Positions 13,967-23,103 of a stretch of 36,928 nt of DNA are shown here, in pieces. Numbering within the stretch: position 1 is the first letter of the stretch; every line of letters begins with the position of its first letter. The DNA is from Aquiluna sp. (lineage in GTDB: Bacteria; Actinomycetota; Actinomycetes; Actinomycetales; Microbacteriaceae). Under the pieces are notes generated by a model. It had not been told where the DNA came from. It saw only the letters and a program-made list of their open reading frames with translations, and did no database searches. The position numbers and the translations under genes are program-made. The stretch spans positions 1 to 36,928 of the forward strand of contig JAOGAX010000007.1 of NCBI GenBank assembly GCA_028144365.1, written 5' to 3'.

Positions 13967-15274
13967 ATGGCCAAGACCAAGAGTGAATATCGCTGCAGCG
14001 AGTGTGGTTGGTCAACGGCCAAATGGGTTGGCCAATGCAGTAGCTGTCAGGCCTGGGGAACTGTTTCAGAGACCACCTCCGTCACCAAGGCAAAGCCTGC
14101 ACAGATCAGTTCGGCTCGAGCAGCAAGGCCCATTACAGACATTGAAGTAAGCGGCGAGGGTCACTACCCGACAGGTGTTCAGGAGTTTGATCGCGTTCTC
14201 GGCGGAGGGCTTGTCCCAGGAGCGGTTGTGCTTCTCTCGGGTGAACCGGGAGTGGGTAAGAGCACTCTGCTTCTAGAGGTTGCCGCGAGGCTCGCAAAGG
14301 GCGGCAAGAAAGTTCTCTACGTCTCCGCCGAGGAGTCGGCTTCTCAGGTCAAACTGCGTGCCACCAGGACCTCAGCACTGTCCGAGAACCTTTTTCTTGC
14401 AACCGAGACGGACCTTTCGAGCGTCCTGGGTCAGATTGACCAGGTCGATCCGGAGCTCATAATCGTGGACTCGGTTCAGACCGTCTCAAGCCTGGACCTC
14501 GATGGAGTTGCTGGCATGCCGGCACAGGTAAGAGAGGTGGCAAGCAACCTCATTCGGGTTGCAAAAGAGAGCTCAACACCGCTGGTGTTGGTCGGACACG
14601 TCACCAAAGATGGCTCGATCGCAGGCCCGAGGACCCTCGAGCATCTGGTCGACGTCGTCTGCCACTTTGAAGGCGACCGGCAGACGTCTCTTAGGTTCAT
14701 TCGCACCCTCAAGAATCGCTTTGGCCCAACCGATGAGGTTGGCTGCTTCGAAATGAGTGGCGAAGGCATCATCGAGGTGCCAGACCCGTCTGCCCTGTTT
14801 GTCTCGGAGCAGCAGACCAGCGTCTCTGGAACCTGCATCACAATCACCGTTGAGGGTCGCAGAGCCCTTCGGGCCGAGATACAGGCTCTGGTTGTGAAGA
14901 GTAGCTCTCCGCAACCCAGGCGCGTGACCAACGGTGTTGATTCTGCAAGGGTTGCAATGCTCCTTGCGGTTCTAGAGCGCCGAGCCGGACTGAGCCTCTC
15001 AGACCGAGATGTCTACGTCTCAACCGTTGGTGGAATGAAGATAACCGAGCCTGCCGCTGATTTGGCGATCGCGATTGCAATTGCGTCGGCGGTCAAGGAC
15101 AAACCCGCCAAGCAGTCGCTCGCGGCATTTGGAGAAATCAGTCTCAGCGGAGAAATTCGTGGTGTAACTAACCCTGCACTTAGACAATCTGAGGCGAAGC
15201 GCCTGGGCCACACAAAAGTCATTGACTCTTCGAGTTCACAGCTTGCTGCCGCCATCGCTGCAGCCCTTAGTTGA
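13967..15274 (+). CDS. radA: DNA repair protein RadA (Sms)
   Basis: RecA-like DnaB-type ATPase that promotes branch migration during homologous recombination. It has 435 residues. An N-terminal C4 zinc finger (CSECGWSTAKWVGQCSSC, residues 10-27) is followed by the Walker A GEPGVGKST near 92-100, Walker B LIIVDSVQT near 165, and the RadA-specific KNRFG motif near 249-253. The C-terminal Lon-like domain includes GGMKITEPAADLAIA. A TTG just upstream would add one residue, but the ATG at 13967 is exactly 6 nt after TAGTTT, so it is preferred. It converges on the secreted protein gene with an 8-bp overlap. Confidence 0.96.
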   Translation: MAKTKSEYRCSECGWSTAKWVGQCSSCQAWGTVSETTSVTKAKPAQISSARAARPITDIEVSGEGHYPTGVQEFDRVLGGGLVPGAVVLLSGEPGVGKSTLLLEVAARLAKGGKKVLYVSAEESASQVKLRATRTSALSENLFLATETDLSSVLGQIDQVDPELIIVDSVQTVSSLDLDGVAGMPAQVREVASNLIRVAKESSTPLVLVGHVTKDGSIAGPRTLEHLVDVVCHFEGDRQTSLRFIRTLKNRFGPTDEVGCFEMSGEGIIEVPDPSALFVSEQQTSVSGTCITITVEGRRALRAEIQALVVKSSSPQPRRVTNGVDSARVAMLLAVLERRAGLSLSDRDVYVSTVGGMKITEPAADLAIAIAIASAVKDKPAKQSLAAFGEISLSGEIRGVTNPALRQSEAKRLGHTKVIDSSSSQLAAAIAAALS

Positions 15275-15884
15275 GAATAAAGCGCTTTTCCTCGGAGATA
15301 ACTCCGTTGACCTCAACCTTGATCTTGTAGGTGGCGCCTGCGGTTGGCACCAGGTCATTGCCACTTGGATTACAGCCGTTTTCTGAGGAGTAGGACTTCT
15401 CCCAAGGACTCGCGACTGCCTCCAATGGGGTATTTGACGCGAGGGTGACGTAACGGTCGGTGTCATTGCTGCGGTCACAGTCTCGTGAGGACCAGTAGGT
15501 CTGCTCACCTGAGGTAATAGTGAAGAACGTCACACGAGAACCAACGTTGAACTTGCAGTCGACCAGTCCGTTGTTGGTTATCTCGTACCAAATATCGGGG
15601 TTGGTGTTAGAGGCAAAGGAGTTGAAGGTCTCAACGACCTGATTATCGGCATCGCCGCTTATTAGCTTCCCGATCATTACCTCAACCGAAACCACGCCAG
15701 GGGCACAGTTTGTGATCTCAGCCGGGATGGCCTCCTCGGTCGCCGTTGCTTCCTCGGTCGGTAGGACCTCTTGGCCAGTATTTGCCAATAGCTGGGGAAT
15801 CCCCCAGATACCTGCGATGAGGGCTGCCAGCACCACCAAAGCGCCGATTCTTCGTGTGCGATAGACGCTTTCGTCGTTAGCCAT
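15267..15884 (-). CDS. Membrane-anchored extracytoplasmic protein, unknown function
   Basis: Not recognised. The protein has 205 residues with a short cytoplasmic N-terminus (ANDESVYRTRR), one membrane helix at about 13-32, a Glu/Thr/Ala-rich linker (TEEATATEEAIPAE) and an exported domain with four cysteines (NCAPG, VDCKF, RDCDR, NGCNP) that could form two disulfides. The domain looks beta-rich (YEITNNGLVDC, YKIKVEVNG), like small Ig-fold or DUF4232-like exported proteins, but no family is claimed. The ATG at 15884 follows TAGATT by 6 nt. It lies between radA and argA; context says nothing about function. Confidence 0.75.
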   Translation of the reverse strand: MANDESVYRTRRIGALVVLAALIAGIWGIPQLLANTGQEVLPTEEATATEEAIPAEITNCAPGVVSVEVMIGKLISGDADNQVVETFNSFASNTNPDIWYEITNNGLVDCKFNVGSRVTFFTITSGEQTYWSSRDCDRSNDTDRYVTLASNTPLEAVASPWEKSYSSENGCNPSGNDLVPTAGATYKIKVEVNGVISEEKRFILN

Positions 15885-15896
15885 AAGGTAAATCTA
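15885..15896 (-). promoter_or_regulatory. Leaderless promoter of the exported protein gene
   Basis: TAGATT (15896-15891) is followed by exactly 6 nt and the ATG at 15884. It sits 1 nt after the TAA stop of argA. Confidence 0.55.
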
Positions 15897-15897
15897 G

Positions 15898-16392
15898 TTA
15901 GAGGTGCCTCAGCATTCGGCTGTTTCCAAGCGTGTTCTGCTTAACTCTTGCTAGATCCAGGAACTCCGCAACACCCTCGTCGTGAGAGCGAACCATTTCG
16001 GCGTAAGTTTCTGGGTCAACCGGGATATCGCTGATCTCCTCAAATCCGTGAGAGGCAAAAAAGTCCCTCTCGAAGGTCAGGCAAAACACCCTCTTGATGC
16101 CCAAGGCCTTAGCCCGCTGCAGGAGCTCGCTCAAAAGTGCTGTTCCGACGCCCTTTCGCTTCGCACTCTCAGAGACCGCAAGGGTTCTAACCTCACCTAG
16201 ATCTCGCCACATCACGTGAAGGGCACCGAACCCAACAAGCTCCCCATCTAGTTCGGCAACCACAAACTCTTGAATGGACTCATAGAGCTCGACCAGTTCC
16301 TTACCCAGCAGGATGCGCTTTTCAACTAGCGGGTCGGCTAGTTTGCGAATGGCTGGAACGTCAGCAGTTACCGCGGAGCGAATCGAAAGCAT
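15898..16392 (-). CDS. argA: Amino-acid N-acetyltransferase (short ArgA type)
   Basis: GNAT-fold enzyme of 164 residues that probably acetylates glutamate as the first step of arginine synthesis. It resembles the short stand-alone N-acetylglutamate synthase of mycobacteria (Rv2747 type) rather than the long kinase-fused ArgA. Matching stretches are VTADVPAIRKLADPLVEKRILLG, GFGALHVMWRDLGEVRTLAV near 55-73, the acetyl-CoA loop KRKGVGTALL near 79-88, and RVFCLTFERDFFASHGFEEI near 100-120. The ATG at 16392 has no good ribosome-binding site; a CATAAT hexamer ends 6 nt upstream, a weaker version of the leaderless pattern. Confidence 0.88.
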   Translation of the reverse strand: MLSIRSAVTADVPAIRKLADPLVEKRILLGKELVELYESIQEFVVAELDGELVGFGALHVMWRDLGEVRTLAVSESAKRKGVGTALLSELLQRAKALGIKRVFCLTFERDFFASHGFEEISDIPVDPETYAEMVRSHDEGVAEFLDLARVKQNTLGNSRMLRHL

Positions 16393-16411
16393 CTGCCAAT
16401 TATGGCGATAG

Positions 16412-16915
16412 CTAGGCCCTCAGCGCCACCAACACCTCGTTGCGACGAAGCGGTGCAGGCGTCCAAGGACCGTTATAGCGGGCGTAGCTGACCTCGCCAA
16501 CAGGTTCATAGCCCGCATTCTTAAGCTCTTCGAGCAGCTTCTTAGCCTTGCGTTCGAAGAGCTCGTCCGATGCCAGCCCGGAAAAGCGCTTTGCCGCCAT
16601 CAGGGCACCTTCGACCTTTTTGACCTGCATGCCCTCCCGAAGTGGAGCGGGGGCATCTTCCATGTGGTCGGGCATCACAAATGCGACCTCGTAACCAGTT
16701 GGCTGCTTGTGCTGAAGCACAGGAGCGGTCATGGCAATTTGCTGGCGGTCTTCGTTCTCACCGCCGATATAGCCAGCTAGGTAGCGGAACGCATTGGAAC
16801 CGGCAGCCGAAAGACTTCCAGACACCGACTTGGTTACCAGCAAGTGAGGGGCATACTGCCTGATTTCAAAACCAGGCTTTTTGCCGACTACCTCGTAGCG
16901 CTGAACCTCAGTCAA
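16412..16915 (-). CDS. SOUL-family haem-binding-like protein
   Basis: Protein of 167 residues matching the SOUL/HBP family: YEVVGKKPGFEIRQYAPHLLVTKSV at the N-terminus, GGENEDRQQIAMTAPVLQ near 50-68 (the core IxMTxPV motif) and SYARYNGPWTPAPLRRNEVLV at the C-terminus. Family members bind haem or related molecules weakly; a bacterial role is not settled. The first possible start is TTG at 16915, directly after the clpC TAA stop, and there is no in-frame ATG or GTG near the conserved N-terminus. Translation by re-initiation behind clpC is likely. It is the last gene of the long leftward block. Confidence 0.88.
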   Translation of the reverse strand: MTEVQRYEVVGKKPGFEIRQYAPHLLVTKSVSGSLSAAGSNAFRYLAGYIGGENEDRQQIAMTAPVLQHKQPTGYEVAFVMPDHMEDAPAPLREGMQVKKVEGALMAAKRFSGLASDELFERKAKKLLEELKNAGYEPVGEVSYARYNGPWTPAPLRRNEVLVALRA

Positions 16916-19375
16916 TTACTTCTTTACCGCCTCGGCCTCGCGGCTGGTTGTCTCGAAGGTGAAGGCCTCTGAAACGAAGTCGACCTTGATGTCCTGGGCG
17001 CTCTGGATGTCTCCGGTGAGGATGCGCTCTGAAATCTCGTCCTCGATTTCGCGCTGCACAGTCCTGCGAAGAGGCCTCGCTCCGAGGGAAGGTTCATAAC
17101 CCAACTCGATGAGCCTCTCCTTGGCGGTTGTGGTGAGGACCAACTTCAGATCGCGCTCATCCAGGCGCTGCTGCAGACGACCGATAAACAGGTCGACGAT
17201 CTGCATGAGCTCTTCACGGGTGAGCTGTGGGAAGACGATTACTTCATCAACACGGTTTAGGAACTCGGGCTTGAAGTTCTTCTTGAGCTCCTCGTTAACC
17301 CTTGACTTCATCTGATCGTAATCATTCGCGGCATCACCCTCGAGGGTGAAGCCCAGAGCACCACGGGAGATCTCGCGGGAACCAAGGTTCGTGGTCATGA
17401 TGATGATGGTGTTCTTGAAGTCGACTACCCTTCCCTGACCGTCGGTGAGACGACCCTCCTCAAGAATCTGAAGCAGGGAGTTGAAGATGTCGGGGTGGGC
17501 CTTTTCAATCTCATCAAAGAGCACGACAGAGAATGGCTTGCGGCGGACCTTCTCGGTCAACTGACCACCCTCGTCGAACCCAACGAATCCCGGAGGGGCA
17601 CCGAACAACCTAGAAACCGTGTGCTTCTCAGAGTACTCGCTCATGTCCAGAGCAATCAGGGCGTCCTCGTCGTCGAAAAGGAACTCGGCCAGAGCCTTAG
17701 CCAGCTCAGTCTTACCAACACCGGTGGGGCCGGCGAAGATGAAGGAGCCGGAGGGGCGCTTCGGGTCTTTGAGGCCAGCACGCTGACGACGAATGGTCTT
17801 TGAGAGCGCAGCTATCGCTGCCTCCTGGCCAATAACTCGCTTGTGAAGTTCCTGCTCCATGAAGATGAGCTTTGCGCCTTCTTCCTCACCGAGCTTGAAC
17901 ACGGGGATTCCAGTCGCCTGCGCGAGAACCTCAGCGATTAGGCCCTCGTCAACAAGACCTGTCTGGTCTACCTTGCCCTCGCGGAACTCTTTCTCCATCT
18001 TGATTTTCTCGGAGGTGAGCTTCTTCTCTTCATCACGCTTGGAGGCGGCCAGCTCAAAGTCCTGGTCCGCAATTGCCTGTTCCTTGGCGGCCTTGACAGC
18101 TGCAACCTTGTCTTCCATCTCCTTGAGCTCTGGAGGGGATGAGAGGAAACTGAGCCTGACTCTCGCTCCAGCCTCATCGATTAGGTCAATTGCCTTATCT
18201 GGCAAGAAGCGGTCGGTGACGTAGCGGTCGCTCATACCAACAGCTGCGACCAGTGCTCCGTCTGTGATCGAAACCTTGTGGTGAGCCTCGTAGCGGTCAC
18301 GCAGGCCCTTGAGGATGTTGATCGCCATCGCAGGAGTCGGTTCTGAAACCATCACCGACTGGAAGCGCCTAACAAGAGCGGCGTCTTTTTCAAAGTGCTT
18401 GCGGTACTCGTCCAGGGTTGTCGCACCAATTGTCTGGAGCTCGCCACGAGCAAGCATTGGCTTCAAGATAGAGGCGGCGTCAATCGCACCCTCAGCCGCA
18501 CCGGCACCAACTAAGGTGTGGATTTCGTCGATGAAGGTGATGATGTCGCCACGAGTTCTAATCTCCTTGGTCACCTTCTTCAGGCGCTCCTCGAAATCTC
18601 CGCGGTAGCGAGAGCCCGCGATGAGGCTTCCCATGTCTAGGGTGTAAAGCTGCTTGCCACGAAGGGTCTCTGGGACATTGCCAGAGACGATCGCCTGAGC
18701 CAGCCCCTCAACAATTGCCGTCTTACCAACACCTGGCTCTCCGATGAGAATCGGGTTGTTCTTGGTGCGGCGGGAAAGAATCTGCATGACGCGCTCAATT
18801 TCGCGCTCACGACCAACAACCGGGTCCAGCTTGCCTTCTGCAGCTGCCTGAGAAAGGTTGCGTCCGTACTGGTCTAGAACCTGGCTGCCCTTTTGGGGAG
18901 GGGCAACCTCGCCACCGACCGATACGGCCTCTTTACCCTGGTAGCCAGAGAGCAGCTGAATTACCTGCTGGCGAACCTTGTTGGTGTCTGCCCCCAACTT
19001 GGTAAGCACCTGAGCCGCTACTCCCTCACCCTCACGGATGAGTCCTAGAAGAAGGTGCTCGGTGCCGATGTAGCTGTGGCCCAGCTGCAGCGCCTCACGC
19101 AGGCTGAGCTCCAGGACCTTCTTGGCCCTAGGAGTAAAAGGAATGTGACCCGATGGTGACTGCTGGCCCTGACCAATGATGTCCTGGACCTGCTCGCGAA
19201 CCTGCTCGAGGTTGATGCCGAGAGCCTCTAGCGCCTTGGCGGCGACTCCCTCACCCTCGTGAATTAGGCCGAGCAAAATGTGCTCGGTGCCGATGTAGTT
19301 GTGATTTAAAAGCTTTGCCTCTTCTTGGGCAAGCACGACAACCCTACGAGCCTTGTCGGTAAATTTCTCGAACAA
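16916..19375 (-). CDS. clpC: ATP-dependent protease chaperone subunit ClpC
   Basis: AAA+ unfoldase of 819 residues that feeds substrates to ClpP. Two Clp N-repeats lie at about 1-150 (two copies of YIGTEHxLLGLI). AAA1 has Walker A GEPGVGKT near 211-218. The UVR middle region lies near 430-465 ([20 protein letters not shown]). AAA2 has GPTGVGKT near 548-555, followed by GAPPGFVGF and the C-terminal sensor region GARPLRR. The start is TTG at 19375 with a strong GGAGG 7 nt upstream, giving the standard [21 protein letters not shown]-terminus. A TAACAT -10 at 19408-19403 gives it a promoter of its own. No CIRCE or clear ClgR site was seen. Confidence 0.96.
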   Translation of the reverse strand: MFEKFTDKARRVVVLAQEEAKLLNHNYIGTEHILLGLIHEGEGVAAKALEALGINLEQVREQVQDIIGQGQQSPSGHIPFTPRAKKVLELSLREALQLGHSYIGTEHLLLGLIREGEGVAAQVLTKLGADTNKVRQQVIQLLSGYQGKEAVSVGGEVAPPQKGSQVLDQYGRNLSQAAAEGKLDPVVGREREIERVMQILSRRTKNNPILIGEPGVGKTAIVEGLAQAIVSGNVPETLRGKQLYTLDMGSLIAGSRYRGDFEERLKKVTKEIRTRGDIITFIDEIHTLVGAGAAEGAIDAASILKPMLARGELQTIGATTLDEYRKHFEKDAALVRRFQSVMVSEPTPAMAINILKGLRDRYEAHHKVSITDGALVAAVGMSDRYVTDRFLPDKAIDLIDEAGARVRLSFLSSPPELKEMEDKVAAVKAAKEQAIADQDFELAASKRDEEKKLTSEKIKMEKEFREGKVDQTGLVDEGLIAEVLAQATGIPVFKLGEEEGAKLIFMEQELHKRVIGQEAAIAALSKTIRRQRAGLKDPKRPSGSFIFAGPTGVGKTELAKALAEFLFDDEDALIALDMSEYSEKHTVSRLFGAPPGFVGFDEGGQLTEKVRRKPFSVVLFDEIEKAHPDIFNSLLQILEEGRLTDGQGRVVDFKNTIIIMTTNLGSREISRGALGFTLEGDAANDYDQMKSRVNEELKKNFKPEFLNRVDEVIVFPQLTREELMQIVDLFIGRLQQRLDERDLKLVLTTTAKERLIELGYEPSLGARPLRRTVQREIEDEISERILTGDIQSAQDIKVDFVSEAFTFETTSREAEAVKK

Positions 19376-19402
19376 GCTGGCACCTCCAAAATGTGTATCT
19401 TG

Positions 19403-19408
19403 ATGTTA
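19403..19408 (-). promoter_or_regulatory. Candidate clpC -10 element
   Basis: TAACAT fits TANNNT and predicts a start near 19396, with a leader of about 21 nt that contains GGAGG. No convincing -35 was found. The gap between the small membrane gene and clpC is 53 bp. Confidence 0.4.
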
Positions 19409-19428
19409 GGTGCCTAGTTGGGCGAAAA

Positions 19429-19614
19429 CTAGGGCTGTTCGCCCAAGGCGTTAGCGCGCTTTGCACGCTCCTCTGCCTCGATCTCGCTGTAGGTGTCCCG
19501 CTCCTTCTGGTCAGCACGCAGAATCGAGCGCATCATTACCCAGAAGAGCACACCTACCAAGGCCGGTGGAATCAAGGAGATAAGTGCGTCCAGCACAACT
19601 TCAAAAAAGCCCAT
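19429..19614 (-). CDS. Small single-span membrane protein (61 aa)
   Basis: Not assigned to a named family. The protein has 61 residues: a hydrophobic helix near 5-28 (FEVVLDALISLIPPALVGVLFWVMM) and a charged, probably helical tail (RADQKERDTYSEIEAEERAKRANAL). It starts 3 nt after the lysS stop, so it is translated as part of the lysS operon, and it precedes clpC. A short membrane protein in this lysS-clpC gap is common in relatives (recalled, not searched), which supports a real gene. Confidence 0.75.
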   Translation of the reverse strand: MGFFEVVLDALISLIPPALVGVLFWVMMRSILRADQKERDTYSEIEAEERAKRANALGEQP

Positions 19615-19617
19615 GGG

Positions 19618-21096
19618 TTACTTAACCAGAGGGAACAAAATGGTTTCCCGAATGCCCAAACCAGTTAGTGACATAAGCAGCCTGTCGATTCCCATGCCCA
19701 TTCCACCTGAGGGTGGCATGCCGAACTCAAGCGCCTTCAAAAACTCCTCATCAAGCTTCATGGCCTCGGGATCGCCCTTTGCGGCAAGCTCTGCCTGCTT
19801 CACAAACCGCTCGCGCTGAATCACTGGATCGACTAGCTCGGAGTAACCGGTTGCCTGCTCAAAACCGTTGACATAGAGGTCCCACTTCTCAACAACCCCC
19901 GAGGTTTCGCGGTGGTCCCTGGTTAGCGGTGAGGTATCTACCGGGAAGTCCATAACAAACGTTGGCTTATCCAGGGTCGGCTTCACGTGGTGCTCCCAAA
20001 GCTCCTCGACATACTTTCCTGCCAGCGGGTGCTCAATCTCAATGTCGACTTTGTCGGCAAGCTTCTTCAATGCGGCGAGGTCAGTCTCTGGCGTGATCTC
20101 CTGCCCCACTGCCTCGGAGAGTGAGCCATAGAGAGAGATGCGCTTCCACTGTCCTCCCAAATCATTGACGCTGCCATCCTCAAGCACGACCTCGTGGGTG
20201 CCGAAGACGTCCTTGGCGGCATTCTGAATGAGCTCCTGGGTGAGCTGAGCCATTGAGTTGTAGTCGCCGTAGGCCTCATAGCTCTCGAGCATTGCAAACT
20301 CAGGCGAGTGGGTTCGGTCAGCACCCTCGTTTCTGAAGTTGCGGTTGATCTCGAAGACTCTTTCTAGGCCACCAACTACCGCTCGCTTTAGGAATAGCTC
20401 AGGGGCAATCCGCAAAAACAGCTCGGTGTCAAAGGCATTTGAGTGAGTCTTGAACGGTCTTGCCGATGCGCCACCATGCATTACCTGCAGCATCGGTGTC
20501 TCGATCTCGGTGAAGGCGTGGGAGGCAAAAGTGTTGCGCAAGGACTGCATCACCTGAGCGCGAATCTTGACTACCTCGCGGGCACGATCGCGAACAATAA
20601 GGTCGATGTAGCGATGGCGGACTCTGAACTCTTCCTCAAGGTCGTTGTGCAGGTTGGGCATGGGCCGCAAAGTCTTTGCGGCCATCTGCCACTCTTCTGC
20701 GAGGACGCTCAGCTCACCGCGCTTTGAGGTAATGACCTCGCCGCGAACAAACACGTGATCGCCGAGGTCAACAAGCTCTTTCCAGCTATCGAGCTCTTCC
20801 TGGCCAACCTTGTCCAAGGAAATCATTGCCTGGATACGCTCGCCGGAGCCGGACTGCAGCGTAGCGAAACAGAGCTTGCCAGTGTTGCGCAGGAACATGA
20901 TTCTGCCCGCAAGCGCAACCTCATCGCCGGTGGCAATGTCGGCCTCAAGGTTTGGATAGTGGGCCTTGGTGGCCTCGATGGTGTGGGTTATCGGTAGCGA
21001 AACCGGGTAGGCGTCAGAGAGCTCATTGAGCCGCTCGCGCTTTTGCATACGAAAAGCAATCTGCTCCGGCAGATCTGCCTCGTACTCTTCACTCAC
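19618..21096 (-). CDS. lysS: Lysine--tRNA ligase LysS (class II)
   Basis: Charges tRNA-Lys. It has 492 residues: an N-terminal OB-fold anticodon-binding domain (about 60-170, VALAGRIMFLRNTGKLCFATLQ), then a class II catalytic core. Motif 2 is FEINRNFRNEGADRTHSPEFAMLE near 248-270 and motif 3 is GGMGMGIDRLLMSL near 468-482. The start is GTG at 21096, overlapping the panC stop as GTGA. Membership in the folate-pantothenate-lysS block matches other Actinobacteria. Confidence 0.96.
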   Translation of the reverse strand: MSEEYEADLPEQIAFRMQKRERLNELSDAYPVSLPITHTIEATKAHYPNLEADIATGDEVALAGRIMFLRNTGKLCFATLQSGSGERIQAMISLDKVGQEELDSWKELVDLGDHVFVRGEVITSKRGELSVLAEEWQMAAKTLRPMPNLHNDLEEEFRVRHRYIDLIVRDRAREVVKIRAQVMQSLRNTFASHAFTEIETPMLQVMHGGASARPFKTHSNAFDTELFLRIAPELFLKRAVVGGLERVFEINRNFRNEGADRTHSPEFAMLESYEAYGDYNSMAQLTQELIQNAAKDVFGTHEVVLEDGSVNDLGGQWKRISLYGSLSEAVGQEITPETDLAALKKLADKVDIEIEHPLAGKYVEELWEHHVKPTLDKPTFVMDFPVDTSPLTRDHRETSGVVEKWDLYVNGFEQATGYSELVDPVIQRERFVKQAELAAKGDPEAMKLDEEFLKALEFGMPPSGGMGMGIDRLLMSLTGLGIRETILFPLVK

Positions 21097-21944
21097 TTGC
21101 TACCACCGATCAAAAGGTTATCAATTAGCCTCACGTCTCCCACCCAGGCAGCGATGATCAATCTCGCCCCACCAGCAGGAATACGCTCAACAATCTCAAA
21201 ACTGCTCGCATCGACCAGCTCTAGGTACTCAAGTCTAATCGCGGGGCTAAGAGAGGCCTTTGCTGCCTCAACAATCTCAGCTCTTTGTTTACCTGCCTTG
21301 GATCCTGCGACCAAAGCACCATAGAGCTCAGTCGCGCTCTCTAACTCAGCACCGGAAAGCCTGAGGTTTCGGCTTGAGAGAGCGAGTCCCTGCTCTGAGC
21401 GAATAGTTGGACAAACCACCACGCTCATCGGCTCTCTGCGACCAGAGTGGACCTGGGCATCGACCATCTGCGTCACCAGTGCAACCTGCTGAGCATCCTT
21501 TTCGCCAAAATAAGCCTTGTCCGGGACAACGATGTCGAGCAGTCTGCTCACAACCTTGAGCATGCCGGCGAAATGGCCAGGCCGGAACTCACCCTCAAAC
21601 CTCTCACCAACCACTCCCGGGTCTACCTCCGGGAAGCTCTGCTCTATGGGAAAGACCTCGGCTGCAGATGGAGCAAACAGCACGTCCACCGAAGCATCCG
21701 TTAGCAGCCTGGCATCGACACCCAGTGTTCGTGGGTAACCCTCGTAGTCCTCCTCTGAGGAAAACTGCAGAGGATTGACAAAGATCGAGACAACCGTGAA
21801 GTTGCCTTCTTGCTGGCAACGCTCAATCAGCGAGAGGTGGCCTTTGTGAAGGGCACCCATGGTCGGGACAAATCCAATTGACCGCTCGGTTCGAACCTCC
21901 GCAAGCACCTCCTTGAGCTCGCTGACGGTATGGACGAGCCTCAC
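21093..21944 (-). CDS. panC: Pantoate--beta-alanine ligase (pantothenate synthetase) PanC
   Basis: Cytoplasmic enzyme that joins pantoate to beta-alanine with ATP to make pantothenate, the precursor of coenzyme A. It has 283 residues. The nucleotide-binding motif GFVPTMGALHKGHLSLI (near 23-39) contains the HxGH signature. FVNPLQF, KAYFGEKDAQQ (KMSK-like region) and ALSSRN near 180 are family hallmarks. The start is GTG at 21944, overlapping the DUF2520 stop as GTGA; its own stop overlaps lysS. No panB or panD is present in the window. Confidence 0.96.
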   Translation of the reverse strand: MRLVHTVSELKEVLAEVRTERSIGFVPTMGALHKGHLSLIERCQQEGNFTVVSIFVNPLQFSSEEDYEGYPRTLGVDARLLTDASVDVLFAPSAAEVFPIEQSFPEVDPGVVGERFEGEFRPGHFAGMLKVVSRLLDIVVPDKAYFGEKDAQQVALVTQMVDAQVHSGRREPMSVVVCPTIRSEQGLALSSRNLRLSGAELESATELYGALVAGSKAGKQRAEIVEAAKASLSPAIRLEYLELVDASSFEIVERIPAGGARLIIAAWVGDVRLIDNLLIGGSK

Positions 21945-22633
21945 TTGGCCGCGTCCTCTGGGTCTATCGGCATAACCGGTTTGGCAAGTGCATCATCAAC
22001 CGCACTCCTAACAACCGGAGCGATTAGCTTGGCGGGCTCCATTACCTCGGCCTCAGCCAAAATGCCCATTGCCTGCTGCACCACCAGCGAGGAAAACCCA
22101 GAGGCAACCTCAAAGGCCTCGGCATAGGCACCGCGTTGGTGCTCACTGAGCTCAAATGGCTCCGCGCCAAGCTCAATCACCAGGGCTTGTGCAATGGGTC
22201 TATAGGTGTCGGGAGTGGTCACGACCATGGTGGCGTTCTGCATCACGGCTAGGTCCATTGAGGTACCCGTGAAGTGCATGAGTGGGTGCATCGCAATTGG
22301 GATTGCTCCGTGCCTGGCGGCGTCGCCCAAAATCCCGTAGCCACGATGCGGAGATAGGTGAACCACTATTTTTCTCGGCCCGAATAGCCCCAGGTCCGCT
22401 AGTCCCGCGCAGGTTAGCTCAGCGTCATCGTTTGGAACGGCCAGAACAAGTAGCTCCGCATCCTCAGCAACGGCGGCCATCGGAGCAATCGGAATATCTG
22501 GCAAAAGAGCCTCAACCCGTTCAATTGCCGCCAGGGACTCAACATGGACGCCGATCACCTCGTGGCCAGCACCTGCCCAAGCTTTCGCCAGGACCGGGCC
22601 TGCCGGCTCGTCACCGATGATCCCTACTTTCAC
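21941..22633 (-). CDS. Rossmann-fold DUF2520 protein next to panC
   Basis: Protein of 230 residues with an N-terminal Rossmann-like domain (1-110) and a C-terminal helical DUF2520 domain (about 120-220, HPLMHFTGTSMDLA). The overall layout resembles ketopantoate reductase and ProC-like dehydrogenases, and the gene sits directly before panC in many Actinobacteria. A role as the pantoate-forming reductase has often been suspected, but nothing here proves it. Odd point: the dinucleotide loop reads GIIGDEPAG, so the second glycine of GxGxxG is replaced by Glu, which would change or weaken NAD(P) binding. The start is GTG at 22633 overlapping the DUF3180 stop as GTGA. Confidence 0.85.
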   Translation of the reverse strand: MKVGIIGDEPAGPVLAKAWAGAGHEVIGVHVESLAAIERVEALLPDIPIAPMAAVAEDAELLVLAVPNDDAELTCAGLADLGLFGPRKIVVHLSPHRGYGILGDAARHGAIPIAMHPLMHFTGTSMDLAVMQNATMVVTTPDTYRPIAQALVIELGAEPFELSEHQRGAYAEAFEVASGFSSLVVQQAMGILAEAEVMEPAKLIAPVVRSAVDDALAKPVMPIDPEDAAK

Positions 22634-23103
22634 TCCGCCTCCTCGTTAGGCCCGCGCGGTGCACGGCAGTTGTATTCTCCCGCCAAGCCGCCGCCGAGCA
22701 TAACCAGCGAACCGATAGCCCCAAAAACAGTTGGAGTCGTTAGTCCCGAGGGAGCAATGCTGAAGCTCACCAACCAAATAAGTCCGCCCAAATACCAACC
22801 GGCAAACAAAGCCGCGGTGAGGGCGATTGCCCGAGAGACAACCAATGCCCTAAATGCAAAGAATGGATTTGGCCGAGACGGCCTAGGACCACTTTCCCAC
22901 TTCTCCAGACTCTTGCGATAGCGATAGATCGGCAGCGTCGCCAGATAAATCGCAACCCCAATTAGCGGCAGCATCAAGATCATCGTCCAAGGACTCAAGG
23001 GGAAGCTGTAGCCGAGGCCGGTAGCAAGCTGCGCGGCGCTCAGCCCTAGAACAGCACCTGCCGCCAAGAAGCTCGCCAGCCCTGCCGGCTGCAGTGGCCT
23101 CAT
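22630..23103 (-). CDS. DUF3180 membrane protein
   Basis: Protein of 157 residues with four hydrophobic segments: about 8-28, 38-58, 88-108 and 118-138. A polar loop SLEKWESGPRPSRPNPFFAFRALVVSRAIA lies between segments 2 and 3. This pattern and position (right after folK) fit the actinobacterial DUF3180 family, whose function is unknown. The ATG overlaps the folK stop as ATGA and its own stop overlaps the DUF2520 gene as GTGA. Constant linkage to folate genes hints at a role there, but no motif shows it. Confidence 0.86.
   Translation of the reverse strand: MRPLQPAGLASFLAAGAVLGLSAAQLATGLGYSFPLSPWTMILMLPLIGVAIYLATLPIYRYRKSLEKWESGPRPSRPNPFFAFRALVVSRAIALTAALFAGWYLGGLIWLVSFSIAPSGLTTPTVFGAIGSLVMLGGGLAGEYNCRAPRGPNEEAE

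Noticed and set aside
19403-19440. Possible ClgR or CIRCE operator upstream of clpC
   Set aside because: Part of a CGCC half-site is visible, but the spaced second half and the palindrome do not match either consensus.
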